64,000 bases of DNA from Trichuris trichiura. Taxonomy: Eukaryota; Nematoda; Enoplea; Trichinellida; Trichuridae. The stretch is from assembly GCA_037903355.1 (NCBI GenBank), contig JBAJFE010000005.1, positions 3,968,001-4,032,000 on the forward strand, in the 5' to 3' direction. The notes below the pieces were generated by a model. That model did no database searches, was not told the origin of the DNA, and worked only from the letters and a program-made list of their open reading frames with translations. Below are positions 39,124-51,518 of the stretch, one piece after another (the first letter of the stretch is position 1; every line of letters starts with the position of its first letter). Position numbers and translations under genes: made by a program.

Positions 39124-42100
39124 ATGAAGGTTCTACTCGTTTTCCTCGTTCTTGCATCAGTAATCTACGGAGCAGCAGTTGTTGACAACGCCAAAAAATT
39201 GGCTGCAGCGGCTACAGGCAAGACAGAGAAAGAAGTACAAACGACTCTTGCGAAGGTAAGTAAAGGCGTAGTCTACTCAGAATAACTTCAGAATTCATAC
39301 GTACGCCAGGAAAATATTAATGCTACGCCAATGGTGTTGCGCTTCACTAAAAGCTGCAAGAGAAGAAAATTTAAGATTCAAATTATCTAGTAAGGGCAAG
39401 CATCCAGTAAACATTTAAGAAAACTTCTTAAGCTTCAGTTGTTTCTTCTTACGGAATTCGTCACGTTAGAGGTACAAAACGTTTAATGAAATTCCCTGAG
39501 TTCCTTTTAATGCATTAGGGAATTTCATCGAAAGTTTTGCATTTTTGACAGGACGAATTCCGGGAGAAGAAACAATTGCAACACGAAAACATATGCACCC
39601 TTACCGAAAAGCTATATTTTCAAAACTTTTTAAGCTAACCAAGTTGCCTGCCAAAAGAGTATTATTTTTATTATTGTTATTATAAGTGTAATAAAGCTCA
39701 TAAGTCGGAAAGCTTTCAACGTGGTAACATGTCAATTATTTTGAAGAAAGTAGCAAAAATGACTGCTTCCTTTTAAAGCATTTTACCCCCAAGCTTCCAA
39801 CATTTACAGACATTAAGCGAAGGACAGCTTCTAATGAGAATCAGCAATTGCATATTACTAACAACTGATGTGGGGCATTTCCGTCAAAGAAAGTGACTAG
39901 GAAGGTTCTAGCGGCAGTGACTGGGAGGGGCGGCGAAGCTCAAAGCACAGTGCTAGTAAAACAGTTTTAGTACTGTTGAGGACGGGTCACGGGCGGCCCC
40001 AAAGCTAGGGACCACATTAAAAGCTTTTCTATTCCGAACAGGACAAACTGCATAAGAGGAAACAATTTAATGATAGAAACCCATAGTCCTGTTCCAAAAC
40101 ACTTTTTCAACTTCCTTTACCGAGTCATAAAACTGACTTTGTTACAAATCGATAGGCAACGACAAATCGTACCATCGATTGAGCAGTTTTCCGACAGCGC
40201 GAATAAAATAACCCTGAAAGTATCCTCAAGAACACTATGGTAAAAAACGCGTCGTGTAAACGAGAACGTCGCCCAAACTGTGCCGTCAAACTACGACTAA
40301 TTGTTCACGTAACAGCTCACGATAAAACTAATGCAAAAGACATTTTATATTTGACCGTTTCTATGTGACTTACTGAAATGCTTCTGCTTTTTTTCAGTAC
40401 AACAAGAAAAAAGCAAAGGTTCTTAAAAAACACTACCAGGTAAGTTAACCAACGTGGAAGCAAAAAAATTGTATTCGCTGCGGGTAACGGTACCGATAAG
40501 CCGACTGATATTACGTACACGTACACTCTAAGAAACCTCAAACAATCAAAGACACGCAAAATTGTCAACAGAAATCATACATTAGCAGTATCATTCGCAA
40601 TTTTCGTGCATGTAAACAACCAAAGGATTTTCGTGCTTCATTACTACCACAGGCGAAAAGCATTGACAGGCGTAAGCTAACTGCAATGAATAATGGCTAT
40701 TATGAAAAACTGTTCACTTTGAAGAAAATTTATTGGCATGATACGCTCCGTTATCCGTCATCACGGTTCACATCCGAAAGCCCCGGTCATGAAAGATTCA
40801 ACCCACTAACGGGAGCTTAACGTACAAATAAATTTTCTTGAACACGAAAATCTATGGTCCAGTTAGGGGATACATCTTAAAATAGTTCGTTTATTGCTTT
40901 CATAAATGGGAAAGAGAGTATACTGTCAGGTATGGGAAACCCACAAAATGAGGCATGCGAAAACACTGGCGTTAGGTAGCTCGAAATCGCATTGCGAACG
41001 TTCACTCTTGAACCCGCTAGTACTTTTGGGAATGTCAGAGCTGAGAGAAAAGCCCAAGCGCGCAGACGACTGTTCGGAAAGATTTTTACCCTCACAAATA
41101 CTCACTGAGTGTTATGATTGGGCAATTTGAATGGCTCAAACCCATTAACTACTACTATTTTCCCATCTCAAAGCAAAATGCTGCAGCTATTAACTGAACG
41201 AGACTTTATGCTGAAGAAAAGCCTGCCTAATAAAAACTAAAGAATACAAGACCAGTAAAACATGTGATTTTAAAAGGTTAGCCTTAAATAGAGCTCTATT
41301 TTACGCTTTGGTCGTCTTATGCGACCGTGTACACAGTGTATTTTGCGTAGACAACAAAAGTTGAGACCGCAAACGCTTTTTCAACTCACTCCAAACATTC
41401 AAAGCAATGATACCAAGATCAATCCAATATATTTTACACAGTGTCTGTTAGCATACTAGTTACACAAAAGCAATCTTTTAATGAATAAAGCCGATCGAAT
41501 GAACATGTATCCTGAAATGTTGCAGCTCCACAGCACATTCGATGGAATGGAAAAGCGTTGCAACGAAGAATGCATTCCTAAAGGAAAAAGCAAAATGTTC
41601 CCAACACTGAAGTACGAAAAGTGCACGGCGGAGTGCAAGCTGGAGGTAGCGTACGCCTTTTTCTAACCCACGAAGGCATTGTACGGACATAATCAAAATA
41701 ATTTACCCAAACAATAAGCGAAGTAGATTTCATGCATACAATAGCAACCCATTTTTAACTAATTTTTAATCAACTACAGTGTTTATTCCGTTAAAAAATT
41801 AGTCTAACACTTTACCGCTGATGACGGGTCAAAAATGTTCCGCAATAAACATTGTTAAAAACTGGCTAGAAATGCATTAAAAGCGGTCGCTGCCGTCAAT
41901 ATAGTTCTTACAACAAGAATGAACGCACCCGTTACTAAATGCGACTTAGTCAAATCAATAAGCACAAACTTATTGCGTTCAACTTTTCTGCCCAGAATAC
42001 CAACACATAAGTGAGCAAATGGTGCACACATTTCATGGTTCGAATGTTGCTTAACGTTTGGCCATTCGACCTGCACGAGAGTGAGCTATTTTGTATAGAC

Positions 42101-42769
42101 TTTTTGCCAATTTTCCCCCCAATATTGAACATAGCATTTTAACAGTACGTGCCTATACAGAATAAAATTTTTTTGCGGCTTTGCTACCCGTTCATCAGTT
42201 AAAAACGTTTATTTTCAAACGTATAAACCGCGGAGCTTTCGGGCCACACCGGGGCCCGTCATCAGCGCTAAGTGCGCCGCCGTCGGGTCGGTCATTATGT
42301 TAGCAAGCCGCTCCGCCCGACCGACCGTGGCGGGAACCTCAGCCGTCAGGTCGATCCTTGACCCATCGGGCTTTGGTCCAGTGCCTATACAAGGAAATCG
42401 CGTTAGCACATGCAATTTGTTACCTGATTCAAAATGAGAAGTTAAGGGCAAAAGCTCATCATGAACAGTGAGTAGTTCCCTGCAATAGTAATAATATATA
42501 ATACTTTCCCATTGAGCACTGCCGCCAAGAGCTTATTTTAGAGGAATGCTTTTCAAAACGTGTGTTTGCATTTACAGAACGCCTACAAGCTTGGCAGTAG
42601 TACGAAGAAACCGAAGGTTTCCAAGATCCATAAAGAGAATGAAATCATCAAAGGCGGGAAGCATAAGAAGAGCAGGAAGGATAAGAAGGGCAGGAAGGAT
42701 AAGAGGAGCAAGAAGAGCAGCTCATCAAGCAGTAGCTCATCAAGCAGCAGCTCATCAAGTAGCAGCTGA
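39124..42769 (+). CDS. Array gene G: secreted protein with Lys/Ser tail, 161 aa
   Basis: Exons 39124..39255, 40398..40439, 41526..41645 and 42578..42769, all phase 0 (donors gtaagt, gtaagt, gtagcg; acceptors tttttcag, tgttgcag, tttacag). Signal peptide MKVLLVFLVLASVIYGAA, then DNAKKLAAAATGKTEKE. Exon 2 encodes YNKKKAKVLKKHYQ. Cysteines at 70, 74, 91 and 95. The tail has KHKKSRKDKKGRKDKRSKK and then 17 serines from 15-bp units. Poly(A) signal at 42827. Same exon lengths as gene F throughout, so F and G are a recent pair. Confidence 0.82.
39955..40055 (+). mobile_element. Penelope-type 3' end remnant
   Basis: AGTTTTAGTACTGTTGAGGA, CGGGTC...GGCCCCAAAGCTAGGG, then CCGAACAGGACA recall the 3' part of the element at 38160-38600. 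The homologous intron of gene F lacks it. The hammerhead core is degenerate. Confidence 0.45.
42158..42385. mobile_element. Half copy of hammerhead-bearing foldback element
   Basis: Contains TTGCGGCTTTGCTACCCGTT, a well-kept hammerhead-like core on the minus strand and the GC-rich centre (CGGTCATTATGTTAGCAAGC). Located in intron 3 of gene G; the same intron of gene F lacks it. Confidence 0.65.
42229..42272 (-). ncRNA. Hammerhead ribozyme-like motif
   Basis: Minus strand GCG, CTGATGA, C, stem II GGGCC/GGCCC, GAAAGCTC, CGC. All core positions are kept; stem I is GCG/CGC. Confidence 0.55.
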
Positions 42770-42832
42770 AGAAAATATTTAATTTCTTGTGCATTCAGCA
42801 TGCTGTTTCAAACTTATGGAATTTGAAATAAA

Positions 42833-45121
42833 GACTATGTACTGAGATTGTCACACGTCATAATTTCATGAAATTTCACCTAGAAACTGTAAACCGCGAC
42901 ATCAGCGGGTGCGTTACCTAAGCTGCTCGCTGCTCACGTGTATTTTATTGAAGGAACACGTCAGGGCAAAAAGCCAATACAGAGAGACAAATATTGTTAT
43001 TACGATAAGACAGTTCCTGATTTATGCCTATCTGGAAACAGTTGTCATTATCGTTTTGTCCTCTTAAAGACTCGCGCCTTCATAGAAAAGTTCGATTTCA
43101 TTGTGTATTTCTTTGAGTAAAGCACATAACCTTTTTTCAATGGTAAGATGAGAATAAACAACGCATGGACGCTTTAATGGGAAGTCATATCAGTGCCACT
43201 AAACTGACAGTCCATTATTTAGTTTTCATCTGTCGTACAGGGCAACGGGAGGTGTGTAAAACAAAATTATTACACCGGCGCAAGAGCTCCAAAAGGTGAA
43301 AACAGATGGACCGTTTGTGTAACCTTCCTGTGAAAGACCATTTCCAAGTTATCTAAAAGCTTCATAAAAGCAATTAAACCTCAAACATTACTTACAGGTG
43401 CTACCGGGAGTTAGAAAGCCAACATCACAACTAAGCAGCGAGAGTTTGAGCAAAATGAACATGTAGGAAAGCAGAACAAAATATAATACCATAGGAGCAC
43501 ATAGATGACACGTAGAACTGATTTTCGAAAGTCTTGAATTCCTTTCTTTCTATTACTCTTAACGGCCTACAGTCTGCTTCACATTACCACCACGTCTCTC
43601 CAGCCTTTCGGCAAACTTCAACTGGGTGCCTTTTGGCAGCATAGCGACAACTTTGCGCACATGTGGCCCACATGTACATGTAGCACATGTAGCGTGCTTT
43701 GTAACGGCATATGTTTCATATTCGGCAGATCCTCTACGGCTTTTTCCGCTTTTTTCTATGTGATTGTATCTGTGATTAGACGAAATAATTGCTCTACCAA
43801 CAAATGGATGAGCAATTATTAGAAAACTGTACAGAACCAATGCACTCAACTTTATTTCACAGCTTTCGAAGCGCTCTGAATAAACAGCTGAGTGTATCGT
43901 GTCTGAATTTTTCATAGTAATCGTTCATCCATTCGTTGATAGAGCAATTGTTTTGTCTAATTACAGATACAATAACACAGAAAAAACGGGAAAAACAATA
44001 AAAGATCTACTAAACATGAAGCTTACCGCTGTCGGGACGTGCAGTTAAAACACGCTTCAAAATGTTTTACTGGAAAATTTAAATCACTTTAAAAAGGCTT
44101 AAAATCCACTTATTCTATTACCCCATTTCGCTAACAGTTAAGACATAAAATTAGACAAACATGGAGTAATGGGTGACGAAGAATTCGGCTGTCTATTCAC
44201 AAGTAAACAATAAAACACGTTCGCTGGCGAACCAGTATTTCCCGCAATAAACGTACGCAATTACGTTTGCATTAAAAATTTAGCCTAGAGTGGGTGTATA
44301 GCGGGAATGTATAACCATATAGAGAAGCAAAACAAGGCTAAGCGTCAGTACAGTATCACTATTTGAATAAAAGAAAATTTATTAACAGCCAATGCACCAT
44401 CTGAAGTGACGTGATAGAAACTGCAATCTTTGTCTTTTTAGCAAAGCACAGGCGGGCGCTGTGAAACAACTCTGTTCTACGGAACAGCTTCATTTCAATT
44501 GCTAGTAATAACTATACTCTTAATTTTACGAGAGGAAACGATAAGGACCCAGAAGAGCGAGGGAAGATGTTATACCAAATAGATAGCGACGGAACAAACG
44601 TCTTCGAAAACTGCGCTATATTGGTAAGTTGGTTCAGCATTACGTGTACTTTGCTGGTGAGCTACTTGTCCTCGTTTAACAAAGTTTTTTTTGTTGTGTG
44701 ACTGCACACATAGGAATTAACGCTCATCGCTATTACACTGACAACATAAAAAATACGATCTCGAATGTCAGCTGCTATCATCAAAACATAATGAACTGAA
44801 TAAGTCAAACAGATTGCAGTAGCTCAATAGAACAATGCCACATGAAGTATTAATTATTAACTAGCAGAACAAAGGCGCATTTTGAGTCGGCAAAAAGAAT
44901 GCAGGCCGTTCTGTCTTCATATTAGTGTTCAAAGGCTATGTGCATAAAAGAATATACACAGAAATGGTTTGGTTTCTGTCAAATCTGATTAGTCTGAAAG
45001 CATTTACACGTGGCACTTACGCGACGTGGATATTCTACAAAGATAAATCTATCTAGCATAGCTACTGTTGAGAAAGGCACACTGTAAAAGTAAATGCAAA
45101 TGGTAGGTGTTATTCCTGTAT
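42833..45121. other. Spacer G-H without recognised gene
   Basis: Holds one class 2-type palindrome (43727-44011) and a 54-bp block (43622-43675) that recurs at 55766-55819. No family exon, RNA gene or other coding region could be supported. Confidence 0.45.
43727..44011. mobile_element. Palindromic element (class 2 variant)
   Basis: Facing arms with AGATCCTCTACGGCTTTTTC and AAAACAATAAAAGATCTACT; inner parts match the 35980-36291 element (GATTAGACGAAATAATTGCT, CTACCAACAAATGGATGAGC). More diverged arms than the copy in spacer F-G. Confidence 0.6.
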
Positions 45122-45155
45122 AATGCATAATCAGGTGCGATTAGTTCAAACAAAG
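45122..45155 (+). promoter_or_regulatory. Conserved upstream block of gene H
   Basis: AATGCATAATCAGGTG then TAGTTCAAACAAAGG, beginning 83 bp before the ATG. TTAATAAAAATATGATGG and AAGCTCAACCATCAGC follow. Confidence 0.55.
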
Positions 45156-45204
45156 GTGTTAATAAAAATATGATGGAGGAAAGCTCAACCATCAGCAGAC
45201 AGTC

Positions 45205-48200
45205 ATGAAGCTTCTAATCGGTTTCTTCCTTCTCGCCGTTGTTCTTGATGAAGTCTACGGGTTGGTTGCAAGCATGGCGGACAAAAGGACCCAATGGGCC
45301 TATACAAAGGTTAACGACACTACTCTTTTCTTAGCCGTCGACATACAGACTACTGAAACTTGAATGCAACGCCCATGTCGTTAGAAAATGTAGAATGAAT
45401 GAAGGTTTATGACTAGAAGAATTTTTTATATCAGGAAAACGTTCCAATGAATAATTAAGAAACTTTCCGCGTAAATCTCTCCCTTACATTTCAAAAGTGG
45501 CAGAATTGTTATTATTAAATACTGAGAAACCTGTTATTATTAAATTATACTTTTTTATTATTAAATATAATTAACTAGACTTGTTAGTTTTAAATACTAA
45601 AAAAACAACGCATTTCGTATGGTCAGCTTAAAGTGGAAATCGTATTTACAAAACTGTCACAAACTGATAGACGTTTACTGATCTTCTAAACTGATATCCA
45701 CTATTCCCTCGTTAGCTAATGCAATTAAGGGAAACAGAAGCCGCGCTTTAAGGAATGCACTCGCAGTTATTAGGAAAGGAAAAGAACAAAATTATAACCT
45801 ATAGCAGCCTTCACAAATAATCAGCTCCGTTCTAAGTAACGTCAAATGGTGACGTCCAAATTTTATAAGTATGAATGACTGAAACATTTACGCTGTTCAT
45901 CAGAAATTCAATAGAGGAAATAAGAAATTATTTCATTGCCCTAAAACGTAGAATGTCTAAACATCATCATCGTTTTTGTTTGCGGATGCAGTTCACTATG
46001 AAAAACGTGAGAGCAGTTTTGACAACACAAAAATAAAAAACATTGTTTTCATTGACGTTTGGTTAGCCTCTACTATTTATGAATAGGCAGCAAACTGGCC
46101 GTGTTTCAAAACCATGCACAATGACTCGTGCAATCAACGTGAATAAATGCAAGTCTACCATACTGTGCATAGGAGGCTTCACATGTGCATAGTATTAACG
46201 ATACAGAAATCACAAAAAGTTGAAAGATAACTCATGGCAAGAAAAGAGTTCAACCGATGCAAGTTTGTACTGCCACAAACGGATAACCGAAATTAGTCGG
46301 GTCTACGATGTTACTGCGAACAAGCACAAAACTGCAGTTCAATTTCAGACCAATGTTATTATATGTGAGCTAACTAAATCTTTTTGTTTCAGTACTATAA
46401 CGACAAGAGAAAGCATCTCAAAGAAAACCCTGACGTAAGTACTGGAAAAAACTATAGATAAAAACCTGTCTTGGATACGTACAGTCATTAGGAACATATT
46501 TCGCATAAGCGATCAATTTTTCAACATTAATGGAACGTAAAATAACCGAAGCAATTAGCGTGAGAAAATATCGTGCGGTGTCTCAACAGCTTCTTTGCTT
46601 TTCACATTTAAAACACAGAGTTCACGCTGGAAGGTTTTCACATTCATAATAAAAATCAAAACTTTTGCATTACCCTCAGTGCTTTCGTGCGACGCTTGAC
46701 TCATCGAAAACCTTCGTACAGATTCTAGTTTTGGGAAAGGCAATGCCAAACAACGCTGCCAATCGATAGCGTTACCATTAAAAGCGTACTACAGTTACAA
46801 ACGTCCATCTATGGATTAAGTGCTACCACCTTTGCCTCTCAAATTGAGGCAATCACGAAAGGTGTGTGAATACACTTCTTCCGAAAGCAAATGACAATTT
46901 CTGTTACGAACAAGAAGCTGCGTAATAGTTACAATAGTTTCCTTCCTTCATAGCCACCACTAATGACATTAACTATGCGCTAATAGCTCTAGGCTGTCAG
47001 CTGTTCCATATTGGAAACTGTCAAGTAGGCAAGCACGTCAGCGACCGTTGACGCTGTTTTCAAAAAAAATAAAGAAAAGACAAAAACGGACTGGGATTTC
47101 GGGAGCTTGAGCGGGGGCGCCAGGGATCCCTAAGAGTTACTTGTTCAGTGGTTTCCCGCGGCTGCAGGAAGCTAGGGCCCATATTATTAGTCGTCATAGC
47201 GTGAACTGAAACGAAGTACTCACATCAGGGGCATCTACCTGTCGCGCAGCCGATCGAAAAAACAAGATAGCATTGTAGACTGCGAAGTTCAATGATGGGC
47301 AATAAGGATTTTGGACGACTGGTTTAAGCCCAACCCGAAAGCTTTGGAAATAAAAATTTTCTTGCTTCTTACAACGGGACATTCTATAACGAAAAAATTC
47401 ACAATACCCACATTAAATTTGGCTCCATTTTTATGCGGCAGCACAAACAATGTGTAGCGCCGATTTTGCAATAAGCAAAAAAATCGAAGTGAATTATCAA
47501 TTGTTTAAAAAATTACGATGCAAGTATAATTCAAGCAAGTTCTACAACTGATCAGACAGGATCAATTTTTTAATAAACTGGTCGAAGGGATATGTACTTT
47601 GAAATTTTCCAGCTGCACATTGCATACGGTGGATTGGAACACCGTTGCAACGAAAAATGCCTTCGCAGATGGAGACTAATGTATCCGACAACGAGGTACG
47701 AAAAGTGTGTGACCAAATGCACGCTGAAGGTAAACTATGCATTTTCCAACCAAAGGTAACCCTATGTAGAAAAACTTGAGATACTTTAGTCAATTAATAA
47801 GCATGAGATGAGCAAGTAGACAGAGACGTCTGCGACGACTGACGTTCGTCCTTTTATTCTAATTATTTTTTTCAAAGGAAGCTCAGTTCCAAATATTTTT
47901 AAACAAAAGAATTAACAAACACAGTCGTACTGCACCCAATTATTCTGCTGGTAAGAGCATCATGTAAGCAACCAAATTTTGAACACACTGTAAAGTCTAA
48001 AGTTATCAGATAGCTCGAGTAAAATTGGAGCTATCCAATCAGTCATCATCCGTCACCCGACTGTCGCTGGACAACTTAAGACATGTGAGAGCTGTTCCTG
48101 CCATAGTTGGGAGAGCGAAGGAACTCGCAAACTGTAGGAGCTCTCGGAAGAATGATAATGTTTCAGTGATGACGAGTCAAGAATGATTCGAAAGCTTTCA

Positions 48201-48576
48201 CTTTGTTGGATGTGTCATTAAAAAATGTAATCAATAGAAAAGAGCATACATAGACATAAAGTACGTGCAGTTTTTATTAGACTAAACATGGGACTTTTAT
48301 AATAACTTTTAATGAAAAGATGAGAGCGGTTTTCCGCGATAATAATAATAAATCATACGTGTTCGATCATTGTTGTCAAAAATTCACTTGTAATGGAATG
48401 CATTTCTAAATGTGCCGTTGCATTAACAGTATGCCAATTTGAATGACGTCAGCAAGGGTGACCACAAACATCCAAGAATTCGCAGGCACCACAAGGACGG
48501 CAAGAAAATCACGAAAGAGAAGAGCAGCTTTTCAAGTAGCAGCTTGTGGAGCAGAAGCTCACTGCGTATCAACTGA
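45205..48576 (+). CDS. Array gene H: small secreted CX3C/CX3C protein, 136 aa
   Basis: Exons 45205..45309, 46393..46434, 47613..47729 and 48430..48576, all phase 0 (donors gttaac, gtaagt, gtaaac; acceptors tgtttcag, tttccag, ttaacag). Signal peptide MKLLIGFFLLAVVLDEVYG. Exon 1 is 35 codons, as in B and E, and sequence before exon 2 resembles that of gene E. Exon 2 encodes YYNDKRKHLKENPD. Exon 3 has C-x3-C-x15-C-x3-C (residues 61, 65, 81, 85). The tail is basic and ends with a broken Ser run (SSFSSSSLWSRSS). Poly(A) signal at 48634. Confidence 0.78.
47090..47395 (+). mobile_element. Penelope-type 3' end remnant
   Basis: A GC-richer block in intron 2 of gene H. Near its end CCCAACCCGAAAGCTTTGGA and TTCTTACAACGGGACATTCT recall the region after the hammerhead motifs at 38260-38300. 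The core is too decayed to call a ribozyme. Confidence 0.4.
48160..48202 (+). ncRNA. Relic hammerhead-like motif
   Basis: GTGATGA where CTGATGA is expected, C, stem II GAGTC/GATTC, GAAAGCTTTCAC. The C3-to-G change would be expected to abolish activity. Located in intron 3 of gene H. Confidence 0.35.
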
Positions 48577-48639
48577 GGAAAACATTTGATCTCTTGTGAA
48601 TTCAACACAATATTTCAAACTTGATAGATTTAAAATAAA

Positions 48640-51468
48640 GACTATTTATTGAGAATGTCGCATGTCATCATTTCACGAAATTTCATCTAAAGATATCAAA
48701 GGGCAGCAGTACGACCAGCAAAGAAAACAGAATTTGATTCTGCAATGTATACCAAACAGGAAAGCTTTATTTAAAACGGTTGAGACCTTCGGACTGCGCG
48801 TCGTCTAGGAGTTCTCTTCTCTGTGAACGATAATTTTCTTTTTGGCGAAGAATTACCCTATTATATTATGGTCCTCAAATGAGTTCATATTAACCAATTG
48901 AAATTTACAACAAGAACAACAGGCAGTCCATTTTAAATTCAGTCATGCTGAGGACTGCGCGTTTGATAAAGTATGAACATGAGTTCTGCCAACGGCTTTA
49001 CAACATAATCGATGCCACTTTGAAGCTGAAAGTATGAACATATTACACGCTGTTTTTCACAAAACAAAAAGCGCTTTATTTTGAATTACATAAGATTACC
49101 ACGGTCAAACTAATTCTCACAACCCTAAATGGCGGCGGACGGTACTTCTGCATTGCGTAAAGGCTGACGTCGGTCGATTAAATGAAAATTTTTATTACAT
49201 ATAGTGTCTGGAACTGTTCATGCGGAAGACGCTGAGAAATACATCGACTCTTTCGCAATCGCCATTGCTGTATATTCTACAGCTATTCGTGGAATACGAA
49301 AATTTACTAGCGAAAGTCTTCAGTGATGACATCTTGCCTTTTTAAGAGAACGCGAAAGTCAATACGACAGAGCTAACCAGTTACACTGCTGCAAAAGGTG
49401 ATATAAACAAAATGAACATTTGGGAAGAAGAAGAAGAAGAAAAAGAGTGCACTGCGGTTAGAGCACATAGTCGAAACTTAGAACTGATGCTCAAAAGTTT
49501 TAATTTCTTATCTTTCATTTACGCTTGTTACTATTTCATTCAATTGGTTTCCCGCTATATTCATCACGAAAACGTATGCACAATTATAAGTAATCTTATA
49601 TTCATATGCGGCAAGAAGTAATAAAAGTCAAAAAAGCTCTCTGCAGTAAACTACGTAGAAACGAGTAAACAGACTGGATGGCGTTCCGTAAAAAAAACTT
49701 AGCATCAGGCGATTTGCATAACCGTTATTGCCACAATATACTGCACCTGTTGGATGCTTTGCAAAACGTAGAAACTGTTTCATTACGCTTTCGCAAGCTG
49801 ACATTCATCTCTCCTCTTCAACCTGCTTATGTTTGCGAGTAATGCTTTGCCAGCGAATAAAATTAAAGAATTGTTCAAGGCATACGGAACTTAATGAGTT
49901 AGCGATATTTGAGCTTTATATTCATTCTCGTAGCACAGTTAACAACGAGAAATTGTGTTGTTTCTATTCGGACATTGTTGCGTAAATAAGAAAGCGTGGG
50001 ATGCGGATAACTTCAGTTTGTTGCAAAATCTTTTCAGTTCTAATCTGCTCAGATTTAAATTGTCCTATTTATGCAAATATGAGAAAGCAAAGTAACATCA
50101 CAATTTCCATCTCAGAAGATGTAATAATAAGCGCATTTTGCGCTTTTGTTGAAAGTGAAGGAAAGGCAAACGGAAGTGACATCAGTGAAAAAAGAGCAAA
50201 TAAAAAGAAATAGCAAAAATTACATTTATTGCTCTACTCTTTTGACTCACTGCAATAGTACTTCTACGAGTTGATGTCTGAAGACGTTTTTCACAAAACC
50301 AAATGCGTGGCAATGTTTGCCTGAGACTATGGTACAACGCTTAGACAAATTGAGAAAGAGCCAATTGACTTCAATTTTCTATATTGTCTTCTTCTTTTAG
50401 ATAAGCATTCACACCAGTCGGATAAGAACGGAATAAGATGTTGGAAACTGTCACGCTGTTGAAAACTCTACGGTTGGATAAAAGACGCTATCGGCTGCGC
50501 ATTGCACAGGAAAACAAATATTCTTTCCAATAAAGTAAACACGACTGACGCATAGTGGAACGCGTAGTTTTGCATTTCTATCCGCTGAGCGATAATTTTC
50601 CAAACAGGTTATTGGAAAAATTAATTATTATTCTCGTGGTCTTGTAGACTTCAATGCGGCAGTTATTAGTCTTAACTGAGAAATTACAATTTAAGCAGCT
50701 CAGCAGAATAGACTACAGCGCCCTCCTTTAAGCATAACTCACTTTCCAAAAGCTGAACTAACCGAAGACGAAACATAACGAACGATCGTTGCTACAAAAG
50801 GAAAGCACTGACCATACATAGGCAAAGCTAAGACAAATGATTTTAAAAAATTTGTCTACGAGCTCAACTGTGTACCCTCGGTTCGTCTTCCCTTTCAAAA
50901 AAGTCTGACGTGTACATCTTTTTAAAAAAGGAATAGAATGTTCGTAATGATTTACGGAACTGCGGGCAGTAAGACTCTATTTACATTAGCGAAGCTTTCG
51001 GGAAATATCTGTACCTCTCTTCAGTGCGGAATTAATTGCAAGAACGAAATTGTGCTTTAACAAGCAAAGGATATTATGGACGCTATAGCTGCGTCCTCAC
51101 CTTACTGCAGTGTCTTTAATTTGCAAAATTTAAATATTTAACAAAACCTGATCAAATCAAGAGAGCTATCATGAAGATGGCAGAAACTTAGCCACTTTCC
51201 CCCGTTTAAGGGAAAATAAACATTACATCAGCAACCCTGCTTGTGGCTTATTTGCTTTCGTCCTATCACACCTCAGAGAAGACCAAATGGACTTGAAGGA
51301 AGTCAACACAATCCCGAAAAATTTAAATTGTTGGCTACAGTCGTTTGACAGTTTCCTATCGAATGTGCAGGACAAATAATATTGCAAGACGCTCTGGGCG
51401 GTACCGATGATGACGCAAATAACCGACTGCTCATCCACCCGCGCTCACAATAGCAATAAGCAGTCATT
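48640..51468. other. Spacer H-I without recognised gene
   Basis: No family exon, foldback element or RNA gene seen apart from one hammerhead-like motif near 51.0 kb. Open frames of 60-85 codons (for example 49412-49621, 49728-49985) have no signal peptide, splice partner or second copy. Confidence 0.45.
50990..51030 (-). ncRNA. Isolated hammerhead-like motif
   Basis: Minus strand CTGAAGA, GAGG...TTCCC, GAAAGCTT, CGC. Here G rather than C follows A9. No foldback arms or Penelope sequence are obvious nearby. Stem I is weak. Confidence 0.35.
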
Positions 51469-51478
51469 ATATAAAGAT
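51469..51478 (+). promoter_or_regulatory. TATA-like element of gene I
   Basis: TATATAAAG about 50 bp before the ATG of gene I. The AATGCATATTCAGCTG block of the other genes is not recognisable here. Confidence 0.35.
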
Positions 51479-51518
51479 GGAAACGCTAACAAACCACGTA
51501 ATTGTCTAACGTGGAGCG

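Noticed and set aside
43559..43915. 118-codon minus-strand open frame
   Set aside because: Part lies inside a palindromic element and part is the 54-bp shared block; no start context, splice site or homologue is visible.
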